Assembly (NCBI GenBank): GCA_965198825.1
Contig: CBDAQB010000001.1
Location: forward strand, 186,001-250,000
Reading direction: 5' to 3'
Source: BOG-908 sp965198825
Lineage (GTDB): Bacteria > Pseudomonadota > Alphaproteobacteria > Acetobacterales > Acetobacteraceae
Length of the DNA stretch: 64,000 nt
The first letter of the stretch is position 1. Every line of letters begins with the position of its first letter. Shown one piece after another: positions 34,899-43,489 of this stretch. The position numbers and the translations under genes were made by a program. The notes under the pieces were generated by a model that searched no databases, was not told the DNA's origin, and saw nothing but the letters and a program-made list of their open reading frames with translations.

Positions 34899-36215
34899 TT
34901 ATTCCAGCTCGGGAGCGATGGCGAAGGCGGTTCCGGCGGCGTTGTTGCCCGGGCCGGGGGTGCCGCCGACTTCGGTGGTGCCGTAGATGACGGTCTGGTC
35001 TTTCGGATTTAGGGAGAGGGCGAGGCCGCCAATTGGGTTGGCGCCGAAGCCGGCGGCGTAATCGGTGCCACCTGAAAAATTATGGATGACCGCAAAGGCG
35101 GGATTTCTGCCCGGCCTGAGCACCAGCCGGTACACGACGCCATCGCCGAAGGCGCCGCCCAGAACGGTCGCCCCGTAGAAAGCGTCGCCTTGTATGCTGG
35201 CTAGGCCGCCGACGGGAAAGGTGCCGCTGACGCCGCCGAAATCGTGGTAGTCGGTTCGGCTCCAGGGGCCGCTGCCGCTTGCCGGCGGGGTGAGGCCGTA
35301 GATCGTGCCGGCGCCGTTTACGCCGCCCTGGGCTGTCGTGCCGTAAAGATTGCCCTGGCGGTCGGCAAGGACGCCGCTGGTGGGAAACACGCCGTCGGCG
35401 CCATTGAAGCTGTAGAGAACGGTTTCTTGCCAGGCGCCGCCGGCCGTAGCGGGCGGCGTGAGCTGGAACACAGTGCCGCAACCATGGACGGCGGCGGCGC
35501 AAGCTACGTTGCCGCCTTCGGTGGTGGTGCCCGTAAGCGAGCCGTCTGCGTTTATCAGGAGCTTGCCTGCGGGGTCGCTGCCATCCGCTCCGCCCGTGAA
35601 GCTGTAAAGGGTCGTGAGCACCCAGGCGCCGCCGGCGATGGCTGGTGGTGCCAATTCGTACACCGTGCCTGCCCCGAACGCGCCGCCCTGGGTAGTGGTG
35701 CCGTAGAGAGCCGGAAATTGGCCGAGGGACGGCTGGATGAAAGCAAGCGCGCCGACCGGCCTGCTACCTTCAGCGGCCTTGAAGTCGTGCAGCGTGGTGA
35801 AGCTGTAGCTCGTGCCGGAAGGTGTGAGGGCGTAGATCGTGCCCAGGGCGGCGATGCCGGAAGATGTTCCGCTGGTTGTGCCGTAAAGCACGCCGCTGCG
35901 GCTGGCGGCGACGCCGCTCAGTGGCACGCCGCCTTCGGCGCGGCCGTTGAACCCGTGGATGGTGCTGGGGAACCAATTGGTGCCGTTAACAGCAGGAGGG
36001 CGCAAAGTGAAAACGGTGCCTTGCGCTGCCAAGCCGCCGTGGGAGGTGGTGCCAACGAGCGTTCCGTCGCTGAGTCGCAGGAGGCCGCCGATGGGGGCGC
36101 CGTTGGTTCTGAAGGTGTGCAGAAGAGAGAAATACGGAAAATATTGTGCGTGGGCGTGGCCCGATAGCAGCAGCCCAGCCGCGGCAACAGTGCAGAGATT
36201 GGTCGGCCGGTTCAT
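34899..36215 (-). CDS. Gloeo_Verruco-repeat (TIGR03803-type) secreted protein
   Basis: A 438-residue exported protein, paralogue of the one at 26.7 kb. A signal peptide (TVAAAGLLLSGHAHA|QY) is followed by about eight repeats of the form GTVYELAPPA..WVLTTLYSFTGGADGSDPAGKLL, with LTGTTTEGG closing each unit (parts quoted). Unlike the first paralogue, several units contain PPA...GG.W insertions. AAAGGAGG precedes the ATG at a normal distance. Function unknown. Confidence 0.85.
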   Translation of the reverse strand: MNRPTNLCTVAAAGLLLSGHAHAQYFPYFSLLHTFRTNGAPIGGLLRLSDGTLVGTTSHGGLAAQGTVFTLRPPAVNGTNWFPSTIHGFNGRAEGGVPLSGVAASRSGVLYGTTSGTSSGIAALGTIYALTPSGTSYSFTTLHDFKAAEGSRPVGALAFIQPSLGQFPALYGTTTQGGAFGAGTVYELAPPAIAGGAWVLTTLYSFTGGADGSDPAGKLLINADGSLTGTTTEGGNVACAAAVHGCGTVFQLTPPATAGGAWQETVLYSFNGADGVFPTSGVLADRQGNLYGTTAQGGVNGAGTIYGLTPPASGSGPWSRTDYHDFGGVSGTFPVGGLASIQGDAFYGATVLGGAFGDGVVYRLVLRPGRNPAFAVIHNFSGGTDYAAGFGANPIGGLALSLNPKDQTVIYGTTEVGGTPGPGNNAAGTAFAIAPELE

Positions 36216-36433
36216 ATGCCCCTCCTTTTTCAGTGTTGCCCAGGTTTCAATGTTGCCCGGGATGCCGGCGGCATGCCGTTTCGATAGTACAACCTAAGCT
36301 AATGGCGCGATGCCGGTAGAAACAGCAAAATTCTGCCGGCTCGGAAAACATGTTGTTAAATCTGTGGTTTTGACTTTTTGGGCGTGCGTGGCTGGCTGCG
36401 CCCTTGGGCATACGGTTGTGGGATGGAGCCTGG

Positions 36434-37630
36434 ATGATCGGGTTCGGAGCTGCGGTTAGAAATCTCCATGATTCAGTCGCGGAATGTTTCAGACATAGTC
36501 CGTTTCGACGAGACTGTAATCCGAGGATTTCGTTCTCGGGGTTCTGGATTTTTCTGGCTGCCTGCTTTGCCTTGCCGACCGAGGCTGCGTTCTCGCTAGT
36601 TTTCTATGTCGTGGCCGCGCCTTGGATCCTGCTGGGGAGACGTATTTGGCCGAATTGGGCCGCGGGGGCGCTCATCCTATGGTCGGGCGTGACTCTGCTT
36701 TGGAGCGAGGGACGCGGGCACCGCACCTGGGCATTTGCGGTCGGAACGCTCTGTACGGCGATTTTCCTGATGGCGGTGCAGGCGGTGGGGCTAGCCGCAG
36801 ACAGTCGGCGGCGGCTGGGCACGCTGCTCGTTTGGGCGGGCGTTTTGAATGCGGCCTGGTCGATCGGGCGGGGTGTGGTGCTGGGGACGATCGCGCCGCA
36901 GCTACTGGGGTGGGGGGTAACGCATCATCCGATCCTGGGGGCGTCGGTGATGTCGGTGTGTTTGCTGACGGCGCTGGCGCGGATGCTCGCGGAACCGGGA
37001 AGCCGCTGGAGCTATGGCGCGGCGGCGGGAGTGATGGCGGTTTTCATCCTGCTGACGGAAAGCAGGGGGCCGCTGCTGGCGGCCTGTCTGGGGGCGCTGG
37101 TGATCGGGTTCGGCAGTGTCGGCTGGCGGTGGGTGGCCGGGGCAGCTGTGGTAATGGTCGGCGGGTTTCTGGCTGAGCCGGCCGGGTGGCGGGCGCATCA
37201 GCTTGGGGTTCTGCTGGACCGCGGGATGCATCACCGGCTGGAGATTTGGCAAAGGACCTTGGAGCTGGTGGGCGAGCGGCCTTGGTTTGGGCATGGACTA
37301 GCGGCGAACCTGGATCTGCCTGGGCTCACCTTTCCGCACGATCTGTTTTTGGGGGTGCTGTTTTACAGCGGCATTGTGGGGCTCTGTCTCTTCGCCGCGC
37401 TCGCGTGGGTGGTGACGGCGCGGCTGGTGCGTATGCCGAAGGGAGCGGACCGGCTTTGGTTGGCCGCCCTCTGGGTGAGCGCGCTGGTGTCGGGGCTCAC
37501 CGACCTCGGGCAGATCACCAAGGGACCTGGGGCGCTTTGGCTGATCTTCTGGCTGCCGGTGGGTCTAGTGCTGGCTTACCCGACGCGCATGAGGCCGGAG
37601 CCTTGTTCGGAGAGCCAGGCGACGGCCTGA
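36434..37630 (+). CDS. O-antigen ligase / Wzy-type polymerase-like membrane protein
   Basis: A 398-residue integral membrane protein with about ten hydrophobic segments. The Wzy_C-type signature lies in the large periplasmic loop: MHHRLEIWQRTLELVGERPWFGHGLAANL, followed by FPHDLFLGVLFYSG with the conserved His (parts quoted). Proteins of this family ligate or polymerise undecaprenyl-linked glycans. The chosen ATG replaces an upstream TTG. Its 3' end overlaps the convergent DUF45 gene by 55 bp. Confidence 0.82.
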   Translation: MIGFGAAVRNLHDSVAECFRHSPFRRDCNPRISFSGFWIFLAACFALPTEAAFSLVFYVVAAPWILLGRRIWPNWAAGALILWSGVTLLWSEGRGHRTWAFAVGTLCTAIFLMAVQAVGLAADSRRRLGTLLVWAGVLNAAWSIGRGVVLGTIAPQLLGWGVTHHPILGASVMSVCLLTALARMLAEPGSRWSYGAAAGVMAVFILLTESRGPLLAACLGALVIGFGSVGWRWVAGAAVVMVGGFLAEPAGWRAHQLGVLLDRGMHHRLEIWQRTLELVGERPWFGHGLAANLDLPGLTFPHDLFLGVLFYSGIVGLCLFAALAWVVTARLVRMPKGADRLWLAALWVSALVSGLTDLGQITKGPGALWLIFWLPVGLVLAYPTRMRPEPCSESQATA

Positions 37631-38277
37631 ACGCGGTGCGGGGAGAGCACGTCCGCCAGGGCCCAGAAGTCGGGACCGTGGTTCATGTGACGCAGGTGGG
37701 CGACTTCGTGTGCGACGACATAGTCCTGCACGTGTGGCGGGGCCATGAGGAGGCGCCAGCAGAACATCAGGGCGCCCGTGCTGGAGCAGCTTCCCCAGCG
37801 GGTGCGTGTATCGCGCACGGTGACGCGCCGGAGAGTGAGGCCGGCCGCGGCGGCCTTGACGACGGCCTGCGCGCTGAAACGGCGGCGGGCTTCGGCGCGC
37901 AGGAAATCCTCGACCCGCCGGGGAAGGAAGGCGGCTTCACCCGAGACGTGAAGGGCGCCGTCTTCCAGCCAGGCGCCGCCCCTCGCACCAGGGGTGTGGA
38001 CGATTGGGTGGGGGATGCCGTCGATGGTGATGAGACTGCCTGGAGCATACTCGAGGGTCGGGGGCAGGGCGGCAAGGCGGTCGGCGACCCAGGCGGCATT
38101 GGCCTTGAGGAGGGCGAAGCCGGCGGATTTCGCCACGCGCATCGGCAGGGTGATGACGACGGCGCCGTCGCGGGCGTCGATGCGCAGGCTGATCCGTCTG
38201 GCCCGCTTGCTTCGTCTCCAGTGGATCGTGGCTAGGCCGCCTTCGAGAAGCAGCGACTCCGGCGGTATTTGTTTCAC
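37576..38277 (-). CDS. YgjP-like (DUF45) zinc metallopeptidase-type protein
   Basis: A 233-residue M48-related protein. HEVAHLRHMNHGPDFW near the C-terminus contains the HExxH zinc motif and a third His downstream, and RDTRTRWGSCSSTG is the DUF45 signature. The preferred start is GTG 38277, giving a GTGA overlap with the upstream DUF218 gene; an ATG at 38313 would overlap it by 40 bp. The activity of the family is unproven in general. Third gene of a methyltransferase-DUF218-DUF45 operon. Confidence 0.88.
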   Translation of the reverse strand: MKQIPPESLLLEGGLATIHWRRSKRARRISLRIDARDGAVVITLPMRVAKSAGFALLKANAAWVADRLAALPPTLEYAPGSLITIDGIPHPIVHTPGARGGAWLEDGALHVSGEAAFLPRRVEDFLRAEARRRFSAQAVVKAAAAGLTLRRVTVRDTRTRWGSCSSTGALMFCWRLLMAPPHVQDYVVAHEVAHLRHMNHGPDFWALADVLSPHRVQAVAWLSEQGSGLMRVG

Positions 38278-38798
38278 CCTTCGACCATGACGGTTGCGCG
38301 CCGGAGTCGCCATGCCAAAAGCAGGGCGGCATCGAGCGGAACGGCTGGGACTTCGCGCAGGCGCCAGTGCCAGCGGCGGAGGAAGTCGCGCGAGGCGGGG
38401 TGAGGCGGCGGCGGGGCCGCGTGTGCGTCCAGGCCGGCGAGGCGGAGGAGGAGAACGCAGCGGGGCAGATGGTAGGCGCTGCTGACGGCGTAGACCGGGC
38501 CCTCGTGGGCTCGGTTTCGGAGTAGCGCAGCGCAGGCTTTGACTGAGGAGAGAGTGTCGTCCCCGGTAGTTTCGGGGGCGATGTCTGCCTCCGGGATACC
38601 GGCTTCGAGGAGGAGGCGGTGCATGACTTCGGCTTCGGCAGGTGGGTGGGTGCCGATGGCACCGGTGGGGATGTAGAGGGGGTTCGCGAGGGAGGCGCCA
38701 AATGCGATGGCGGCTTCGGTTCGGTAGGTAAGGGTGAGCGTGGGCGCGCCGCCGGCCTTCACGGCGGCGCCGAAGATGATCAGCGCGGGGCGGGTCAT
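38274..38798 (-). CDS. DUF218 (YdcF/SanA/ElyC-type) protein
   Basis: A 174-residue protein with the DUF218 pattern: LIIFGAAVKAGGAPTLTLTYR at the start with a conserved Gly-Ala turn, an E-A-E-V-M-x-R-L-L-L-E-A-G-I-P segment, TTGDDTLSSVKAC, and VSSAYHLPRCVLLLRLAG. Family members are linked to envelope and lipid-carrier processes, but the reaction is uncertain. It overlaps the methyltransferase by 4 nt (ATGA). Confidence 0.82.
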   Translation of the reverse strand: MTRPALIIFGAAVKAGGAPTLTLTYRTEAAIAFGASLANPLYIPTGAIGTHPPAEAEVMHRLLLEAGIPEADIAPETTGDDTLSSVKACAALLRNRAHEGPVYAVSSAYHLPRCVLLLRLAGLDAHAAPPPPHPASRDFLRRWHWRLREVPAVPLDAALLLAWRLRRATVMVEG

Positions 38799-40024
38799 TC
38801 GGGTGCGCGTATCAGCAGCCGGTTGAGCTGGTTGAGGGGCGCGTAGATCTGGTCCCAGGCGCGATCGAAACTGGCGGCGGGGTAGATCGAGGCGATCTGC
38901 GATAGGGTGCGTGTGCCGTCGATACGCTTGAGGATGGCGGCGGCGAGTGGGGGAAGCGGAATGTCGAGGCGCAGGGCGTCGAACTGCCAGGGAAGGTTTC
39001 CGTCCCGGCGTATGCGCTCGGCGAGCTCGGGCATGGGGAGTTCGCGGGCGACCGGGACGGCTGCGGGGTCGCGGTGGTCCGGGGTGGGGATCTGGGTGCC
39101 GGCGCGCACGCAGTAGGCGATGTGGGTCGGCATGTTGCCTGCCAGCGCCTCGGCGAGGCTGGCGCGCTCCAGCGGGCCGAGGTCGGCGATGCGGGCGCGC
39201 AGGCGTGCGTCGGGCAAAAGGACCGCGGGGTCGTAGCGCATGGGCTCGACCCAGCAGGCGATCTTCAGGCCGGCGTCTGCGAGGAGCGTGTGGAAGGCCG
39301 CGGCGGTGTAGGCGCGGTCGCGCGGGTTGAGCAGGAGGTCGTAGAGGCCGGCGTCGCCGCCTGCCGATAGGTCGGTGAAGTTGGGGTTCTGGGTGAGCCA
39401 GTTGGTGGCGGGAAGGTGGCGCATGACTCGCCTCGCTGTATCCACGCGCGCTGCGCCTGGCAGGTCGGCGGGGGCGAGGAGGGCCAGGGCGTCCTGCACC
39501 ATGTAGACGCCGGTCCGGCCATGCGGGGCATAGACCATGAGGCCAAGGCCGCCGCCTGGGGCGAGCACGGAGAGGAGGGCGCGCAGGCCTTCGGCTGGGT
39601 CGGGCAGGTGGTGAAGGACGCCGCAGCAGTCGATGTAGTCGAAAGGTTCGAGGCCGGAGGCCGGCAGGTCGAGCAGGGATCTTTGTTCGAAAGCGATGTT
39701 GGTGAGGTGGCGCGCTTCGGCGCGGGCTTCGGCGACCGAGCGGGCGGCGGCGCTGCGGTCGAGCCAGGTAACGTGGCCCGAGCGGCGGGCGTCGGTGAGC
39801 TGTTGGGCGAGCATGATGGCGCCGTCGCCGCTGCCGCCGCCTGCGAAGAGGGCGCGTAGCGGCTTGCTGGCGCTGCGGGCGGCGCCGAAGATCCAGTGGT
39901 CAATTTCCCGTAGGTGGCTGGGGCTGCCGACCAGGAGGCGGCGCGCTTCGTCGCGCGGGTCACGGGCGGGGTAGGGGTAATGCTCGTACTGGTCGGCGAG
40001 ATGCTGGTCGGTGGCGTCTATCAT
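38795..40024 (-). CDS. Class I SAM-dependent methyltransferase with C-terminal PqqD-like/winged region
   Basis: A 409-residue protein. Motif I is ALFAGGGSGDGAIMLAQ near residue 55, with acidic LDRS after the second strand and FDYIDCCGVLHHLPDPAEGL as the post-I region of a Rossmann methyltransferase. The last 80 residues (LPPLAAAILKRIDGTRTLSQIA) look like a small helical winged-type domain, which may recognise the substrate. The ATG at 40024 is preferred; the frame opens to a TTG at 40090 without support. Substrate unknown. It is divergent from cysE. Confidence 0.84.
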   Translation of the reverse strand: MIDATDQHLADQYEHYPYPARDPRDEARRLLVGSPSHLREIDHWIFGAARSASKPLRALFAGGGSGDGAIMLAQQLTDARRSGHVTWLDRSAAARSVAEARAEARHLTNIAFEQRSLLDLPASGLEPFDYIDCCGVLHHLPDPAEGLRALLSVLAPGGGLGLMVYAPHGRTGVYMVQDALALLAPADLPGAARVDTARRVMRHLPATNWLTQNPNFTDLSAGGDAGLYDLLLNPRDRAYTAAAFHTLLADAGLKIACWVEPMRYDPAVLLPDARLRARIADLGPLERASLAEALAGNMPTHIAYCVRAGTQIPTPDHRDPAAVPVARELPMPELAERIRRDGNLPWQFDALRLDIPLPPLAAAILKRIDGTRTLSQIASIYPAASFDRAWDQIYAPLNQLNRLLIRAPE

Positions 40025-40134
40025 TCGGATGTGGGCTGGCCTGGCTGGAGCGGATGGGTCTGCTTGCACCAGGGAGGTTGGACGAGGCAATGATCCGCCC
40101 CATCTAGGCGAAAATCGTTCAGGGCGGACCCCCC

Positions 40135-40986
40135 ATGCAGATCACACCGATGCAGGTGACCCAGGGCTTATGCGGCGAGCGCCTGCTGACTCCGCTCAGC
40201 CGGGAGGTGTGGGCGACCGTGCGCGAGGAGGCCGTGGGGGCGGTCGAAAACGACAGGATCATGGGCGAGGCCATTCGCGATACTGTTCTGCAACACAACA
40301 ATTTCGCCGATGCGCTGGCGCACCGGCTGGCGCGGAAGCTGTCGGATTACGCGCTGAGCATCGAGGTGCTGGAGGGCATCATCTGCGAGGCACTGACCAA
40401 CGATCCAACGATCGAGGGCGCAGCGCTGGCGGATCTGACCGCGGTGCGCGACCGCGATCCGGCATGCCCCGATCTTCTGACGCCGTTCCTGTTCTTCAAG
40501 GGCTACCACGCCATACAGGCTTATAGGTTCGGGCATTATCTGTGGCAGCGCGGCCGGCGTCATCTGGCGCTTCATTTGCAGAGCCGGTCAGCGGAGATTT
40601 TCGCCGTGGACATTCATCCCGCGGCGCATCTCGGGCAAGGCATATTGCTGGACCACGGGACGGGGTTCGTGGTCGGCGAGACGGCGGTGGTCGGCGACGA
40701 CGTGTCCATCCTTCAGGGCGTCACCCTCGGCGGAACGGGCAAGCAATGCGGCGACCGCCATCCGAAGATCGGCCGCGGGTCATTGCTGGGGGCAGGGGCG
40801 AAGGTTCTTGGCGCCATTACGGTGGGTGAAGGATCTAAAGTTGGTGCCGGCAGCATCGTTCTGGAGAATGTGCGGCCCTACACGACGGTCGTGGGCAATC
40901 CGGCGCGGCCGGTAGGCGTGCGTCATACAACGATGCCGGCCTACACGATGGATCAGAGCCTGCCGCCGCTGGATTACGTGATCTAG
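40135..40986 (+). CDS. cysE: Serine O-acetyltransferase CysE
   Basis: Makes O-acetylserine, the first step of cysteine synthesis. It is 283 residues. The N-terminal helical domain includes DALAHRLARKLSD, and the left-handed beta-helix domain contains hexapeptide repeats from IHPAAHLGQGILLDHGTGFVVGETAVVGDDV through VTLGGTGKQCGDRHPKIG (parts quoted). The His in LLDHGTG and the catalytic Asp-His pair around DIHPAA are present. The C-terminal tail lacks the typical terminal Ile, though it ends in Val-Ile. Confidence 0.96.
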   Translation: MQITPMQVTQGLCGERLLTPLSREVWATVREEAVGAVENDRIMGEAIRDTVLQHNNFADALAHRLARKLSDYALSIEVLEGIICEALTNDPTIEGAALADLTAVRDRDPACPDLLTPFLFFKGYHAIQAYRFGHYLWQRGRRHLALHLQSRSAEIFAVDIHPAAHLGQGILLDHGTGFVVGETAVVGDDVSILQGVTLGGTGKQCGDRHPKIGRGSLLGAGAKVLGAITVGEGSKVGAGSIVLENVRPYTTVVGNPARPVGVRHTTMPAYTMDQSLPPLDYVI

Positions 40987-40987
40987 G

Positions 40988-41641
40988 TCAGGGCATGCCG
41001 TTGGTGGGGGGGACGATAGTCGTCTTCGCCAGGTGCTTGGCGTGGGCGAGTTCCTTGGCGGCTTCAGCATCGTTCGGCGAGCAGGCAGCGACTGCGGCTG
41101 CGTTTTCACGCCAGACTTGGGCGATCGCATAACGGCGCGACCTGGCTGCCGAGAGCGAGCGCAGGGTGTCGCCGCCACCGGATTTTGCACTTTCAGTAGT
41201 GAGTGCCTGAACTTCCTGTTCGGCCAAGCGGAATTGGTGACGCGCTTCGCCGGCGCGTGATTTCGCGAGCGTGCAATCCGGCTGGATTTTTGCCTGTGCT
41301 GTGACGAGGCCGTTGTCCGCGTCGATGGCCGCGAGGGTGAAGGGCTCAACGAAACTGGCTTCCGTAGTGGGAGCGGAGGCGCCGATGCCGAGGTCGCCGC
41401 CGTTCAGGTAGAGAGTGTTGCCAGTGAAAGGCGCTTGTGCGTCTGGCGGCATTTTGGCGATGGCGTTCAGCAGGGCGGTTGCCTTGGCCGGGTCGATGAC
41501 GCCTGGGTTGAGCGTGTCCGGCAGGTCGGCGATGCGCTGGTGCGCGTTGGATTTTTCCAGTGCAGCACTGACTTCCGCGGTTTGCGACGCATCCACGGTG
41601 ATGAAGCCGATGCGCAGTTTGAGCGGCGGAGGGGCGCTCAT
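40988..41641 (-). CDS. Hypothetical protein, third gene after a papain-like peptidase gene
   Basis: A 217-residue protein of unknown family. The start ATG at 41641 overlaps the stop of the previous gene in ATGA, which fixes it by coupling. The frame upstream of that ATG encodes a signal-peptide-like stretch (PAAAFLIAGLLWAGAAMSA) and stays open to an ATG at 41791, so an alternative, exported product overlapping the previous gene by 154 nt is possible. The C-terminal third is Ala/Glu/Arg-rich and helical; two cysteines (PDCTL, AACSP). Confidence 0.62.
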   Translation of the reverse strand: MSAPPPLKLRIGFITVDASQTAEVSAALEKSNAHQRIADLPDTLNPGVIDPAKATALLNAIAKMPPDAQAPFTGNTLYLNGGDLGIGASAPTTEASFVEPFTLAAIDADNGLVTAQAKIQPDCTLAKSRAGEARHQFRLAEQEVQALTTESAKSGGGDTLRSLSAARSRRYAIAQVWRENAAAVAACSPNDAEAAKELAHAKHLAKTTIVPPTNGMP

Positions 41642-42105
41642 GGCTGCACCGGCCCAGAGGAGTCCGGCAATGAGGAAGGCGGCGGCAGGCTTGCGAGGGC
41701 GGTGTATTGCCGCAGCGCCGCTTCGACATGCATTTGCCAGCTTTCGATATCGGCTGGTTGCCGCACCGCTTTTGCACAGGCCCGGAGCCATGAGACCAAT
41801 CCTTCGTTGTTTTGCTGCCGGATCATCCGGCCTACTACGGCAAATGTCTCGTCCAGTGCTGCGGTGATGCGCGCGGGTGCAGCGCCGTCGGCATGCAGCG
41901 GCAGTATTTGCCGCAGGGCGGCTACCGTCATGGCGAATTCCTGAGGGGCGAGGCCGGCCTCGAAGAGTTGCAGGGCAGCCGCAAGCGCTGCCTGCGTGAG
42001 GAGTTCGGGCCGGATGGCGTCGCTCTGGTCGCGAAAACCGTGGCGCAAATATGTCTCCGGCGTGAGCGCCAGCATGTCGGCACGCGAAAGCTCCTGCAGG
42101 GTCAT
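41638..42105 (-). CDS. Hypothetical helical protein, second gene after a papain-like peptidase gene
   Basis: A 155-residue, almost entirely helical soluble protein (TLQELSRADMLALTPETYLR at the start, SWLRACAKAVRQPADIESWQM near the end). I do not recognise it. Its ATG follows the stop of the peptidase-like gene after one base and its own stop overlaps the third gene, so all three are in one transcript. A role as chaperone, adaptor or immunity-type partner of the first product is conceivable from gene order only. Confidence 0.65.
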   Translation of the reverse strand: MTLQELSRADMLALTPETYLRHGFRDQSDAIRPELLTQAALAAALQLFEAGLAPQEFAMTVAALRQILPLHADGAAPARITAALDETFAVVGRMIRQQNNEGLVSWLRACAKAVRQPADIESWQMHVEAALRQYTALASLPPPSSLPDSSGPVQP

Positions 42106-42106
42106 G

Positions 42107-43489
42107 CTACTTCACCGGAACAGGCGTGGGTTTTTCGAAAGCGGTGATCTGGTTCGAGTTCGCAATGTCCAGCTTGCCCTGCTTCATCTGGGCCTCGGTG
42201 CGGATTTTGGTCTCGCCGCTATAGGGATCATGGATGCTGTAGGTTTTCGGCGGACCGGGATCGGTGGCGGTGACCAGCACGTAATGCGTGTACTGGCCGG
42301 TGCAATTGCCGATGACCAGTGGCACTGACGTGCCCTGGGCCACGTTGCTGTCGATGGATGTCATGGCGTCGTCTACCGAGGCGCCGTTGCCTATCTGCTT
42401 GGTTTCGTAGCTGACGCCCGTGACGTCCTTGTTCTGGTTGAGCAGGTCGTCTGCCCAGCGGCCGGCGCCTTGCGCACCCTTGTCGCGCGCGGCCGCAACG
42501 CCTGAGCTGCCACGCGCATCGGCGACCCTGCCTGTATAGGTGCTGGTGAGCATGGCTTTCTGGTCGGCCGCGAGGTTCGGGTTGTCGGCGGTGGGTTTGG
42601 AGTCGTCCACCTCGTCCATGTTCGGGTTGTCGTCGTGCATTTTCAGCGCGTAGATCGGGTCGAGTTCGCCTTTCACGGCTTCGACGGTGGTGGCGTTGCA
42701 GGAGTGCGACCATTGCTGCTGCACGCCGGTGCCTTCGGAGCTGCCGGTGAGGCTCAGATTATCCTGCATCCATTTAGCGTCCTTGCCGGCGATCTTCTGC
42801 TGGAAGGCGGCGATGTCCGACACGCTGTGGCCTGAGGCCAGCGCCTTGGTGAGATACTGCTTTTCCTGATCGTTCTTGGCGCTGTCGAGAAGGCCCTGGT
42901 ATTTGGCCTTGTCGTCAGGCGAGAGCTTGTCGAGCAGGGCGGCGGCGCGTGTGGCTTGCGCACTGCCCAGAATCGGGTGCTCGGGGATGGCTGGCGTTGC
43001 GGCTGCGGCGTCGTCGCCCGCGCTCCCGTCGTCAGGGCCGCACGCTTCCGAGCCGTCGCCTGTGCCGGCATCCTGGTCGGCGGGTTCTTGGCCTGTCTCG
43101 CCATCGCTCTCACCATGGTCGGCGGTGCAGACTCCGCCGTCGGCTTCCGTGCTTTCGCTGGGCTCGCTCTGCGAACTTGCTTCTGGGGCGCCGCTCTCAC
43201 CATCGCCGTCTGCGTCACCGCCATTTGCGTTGGCACCGTCGCCTGCGCCGGCATCCTGGTCACCGCCTTCGCCGCCACCATTGCCTGGTGCTTGAGCGGG
43301 GGCGGCGCCGGCCTGGGCGGAAGCCGTCGCTGAATCGTCGCTGCTTGGCGCTGCGTAGGTCGAGGGATCGACGCCAAACGTGTCCTTGACATAGGCGTCG
43401 TGCGGCGAGGCGCCGGTGCTGCTGCCAGGGTCGGAGTCCGCATGCGAATCAGGGTCGGCGACTGCCGAAACATCCGTGTCGTCGTTCAC
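42107..43489 (-). CDS. Acidic protein with C39/papain-like cysteine peptidase domain, effector-like
   Basis: A 460-residue protein without signal peptide. Residues 1-170 are low-complexity and very acidic (Asp, Gly, Ser, Glu, Ala). Residues 172-250 are helical and charged. The last 200 residues carry a papain-like arrangement: QQQWSHSCNATT with Cys264 and Gln258 six before it (oxyanion Gln position), GQYTHYVLV with His402, and YSIHDPYSGE with Asp421. Cys-His-Asp in this order and spacing fits C39/C58-like peptidases; activity is inferred. The start codon overlaps the murJ stop by 4 nt. The disordered acidic front resembles secreted effectors or toxins more than housekeeping proteins. Confidence 0.7.
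   Translation of the reverse strand: MNDDTDVSAVADPDSHADSDPGSSTGASPHDAYVKDTFGVDPSTYAAPSSDDSATASAQAGAAPAQAPGNGGGEGGDQDAGAGDGANANGGDADGDGESGAPEASSQSEPSESTEADGGVCTADHGESDGETGQEPADQDAGTGDGSEACGPDDGSAGDDAAAATPAIPEHPILGSAQATRAAALLDKLSPDDKAKYQGLLDSAKNDQEKQYLTKALASGHSVSDIAAFQQKIAGKDAKWMQDNLSLTGSSEGTGVQQQWSHSCNATTVEAVKGELDPIYALKMHDDNPNMDEVDDSKPTADNPNLAADQKAMLTSTYTGRVADARGSSGVAAARDKGAQGAGRWADDLLNQNKDVTGVSYETKQIGNGASVDDAMTSIDSNVAQGTSVPLVIGNCTGQYTHYVLVTATDPGPPKTYSIHDPYSGETKIRTEAQMKQGKLDIANSNQITAFEKPTPVPVK

Noticed and set aside
42956..43389. Asp/Gly/Ser-rich segment of the peptidase-like protein as an RTX calcium-binding repeat
   Set aside because: No GGxGxDxUx nonapeptide pattern is seen; the region is low-complexity with irregular spacing.
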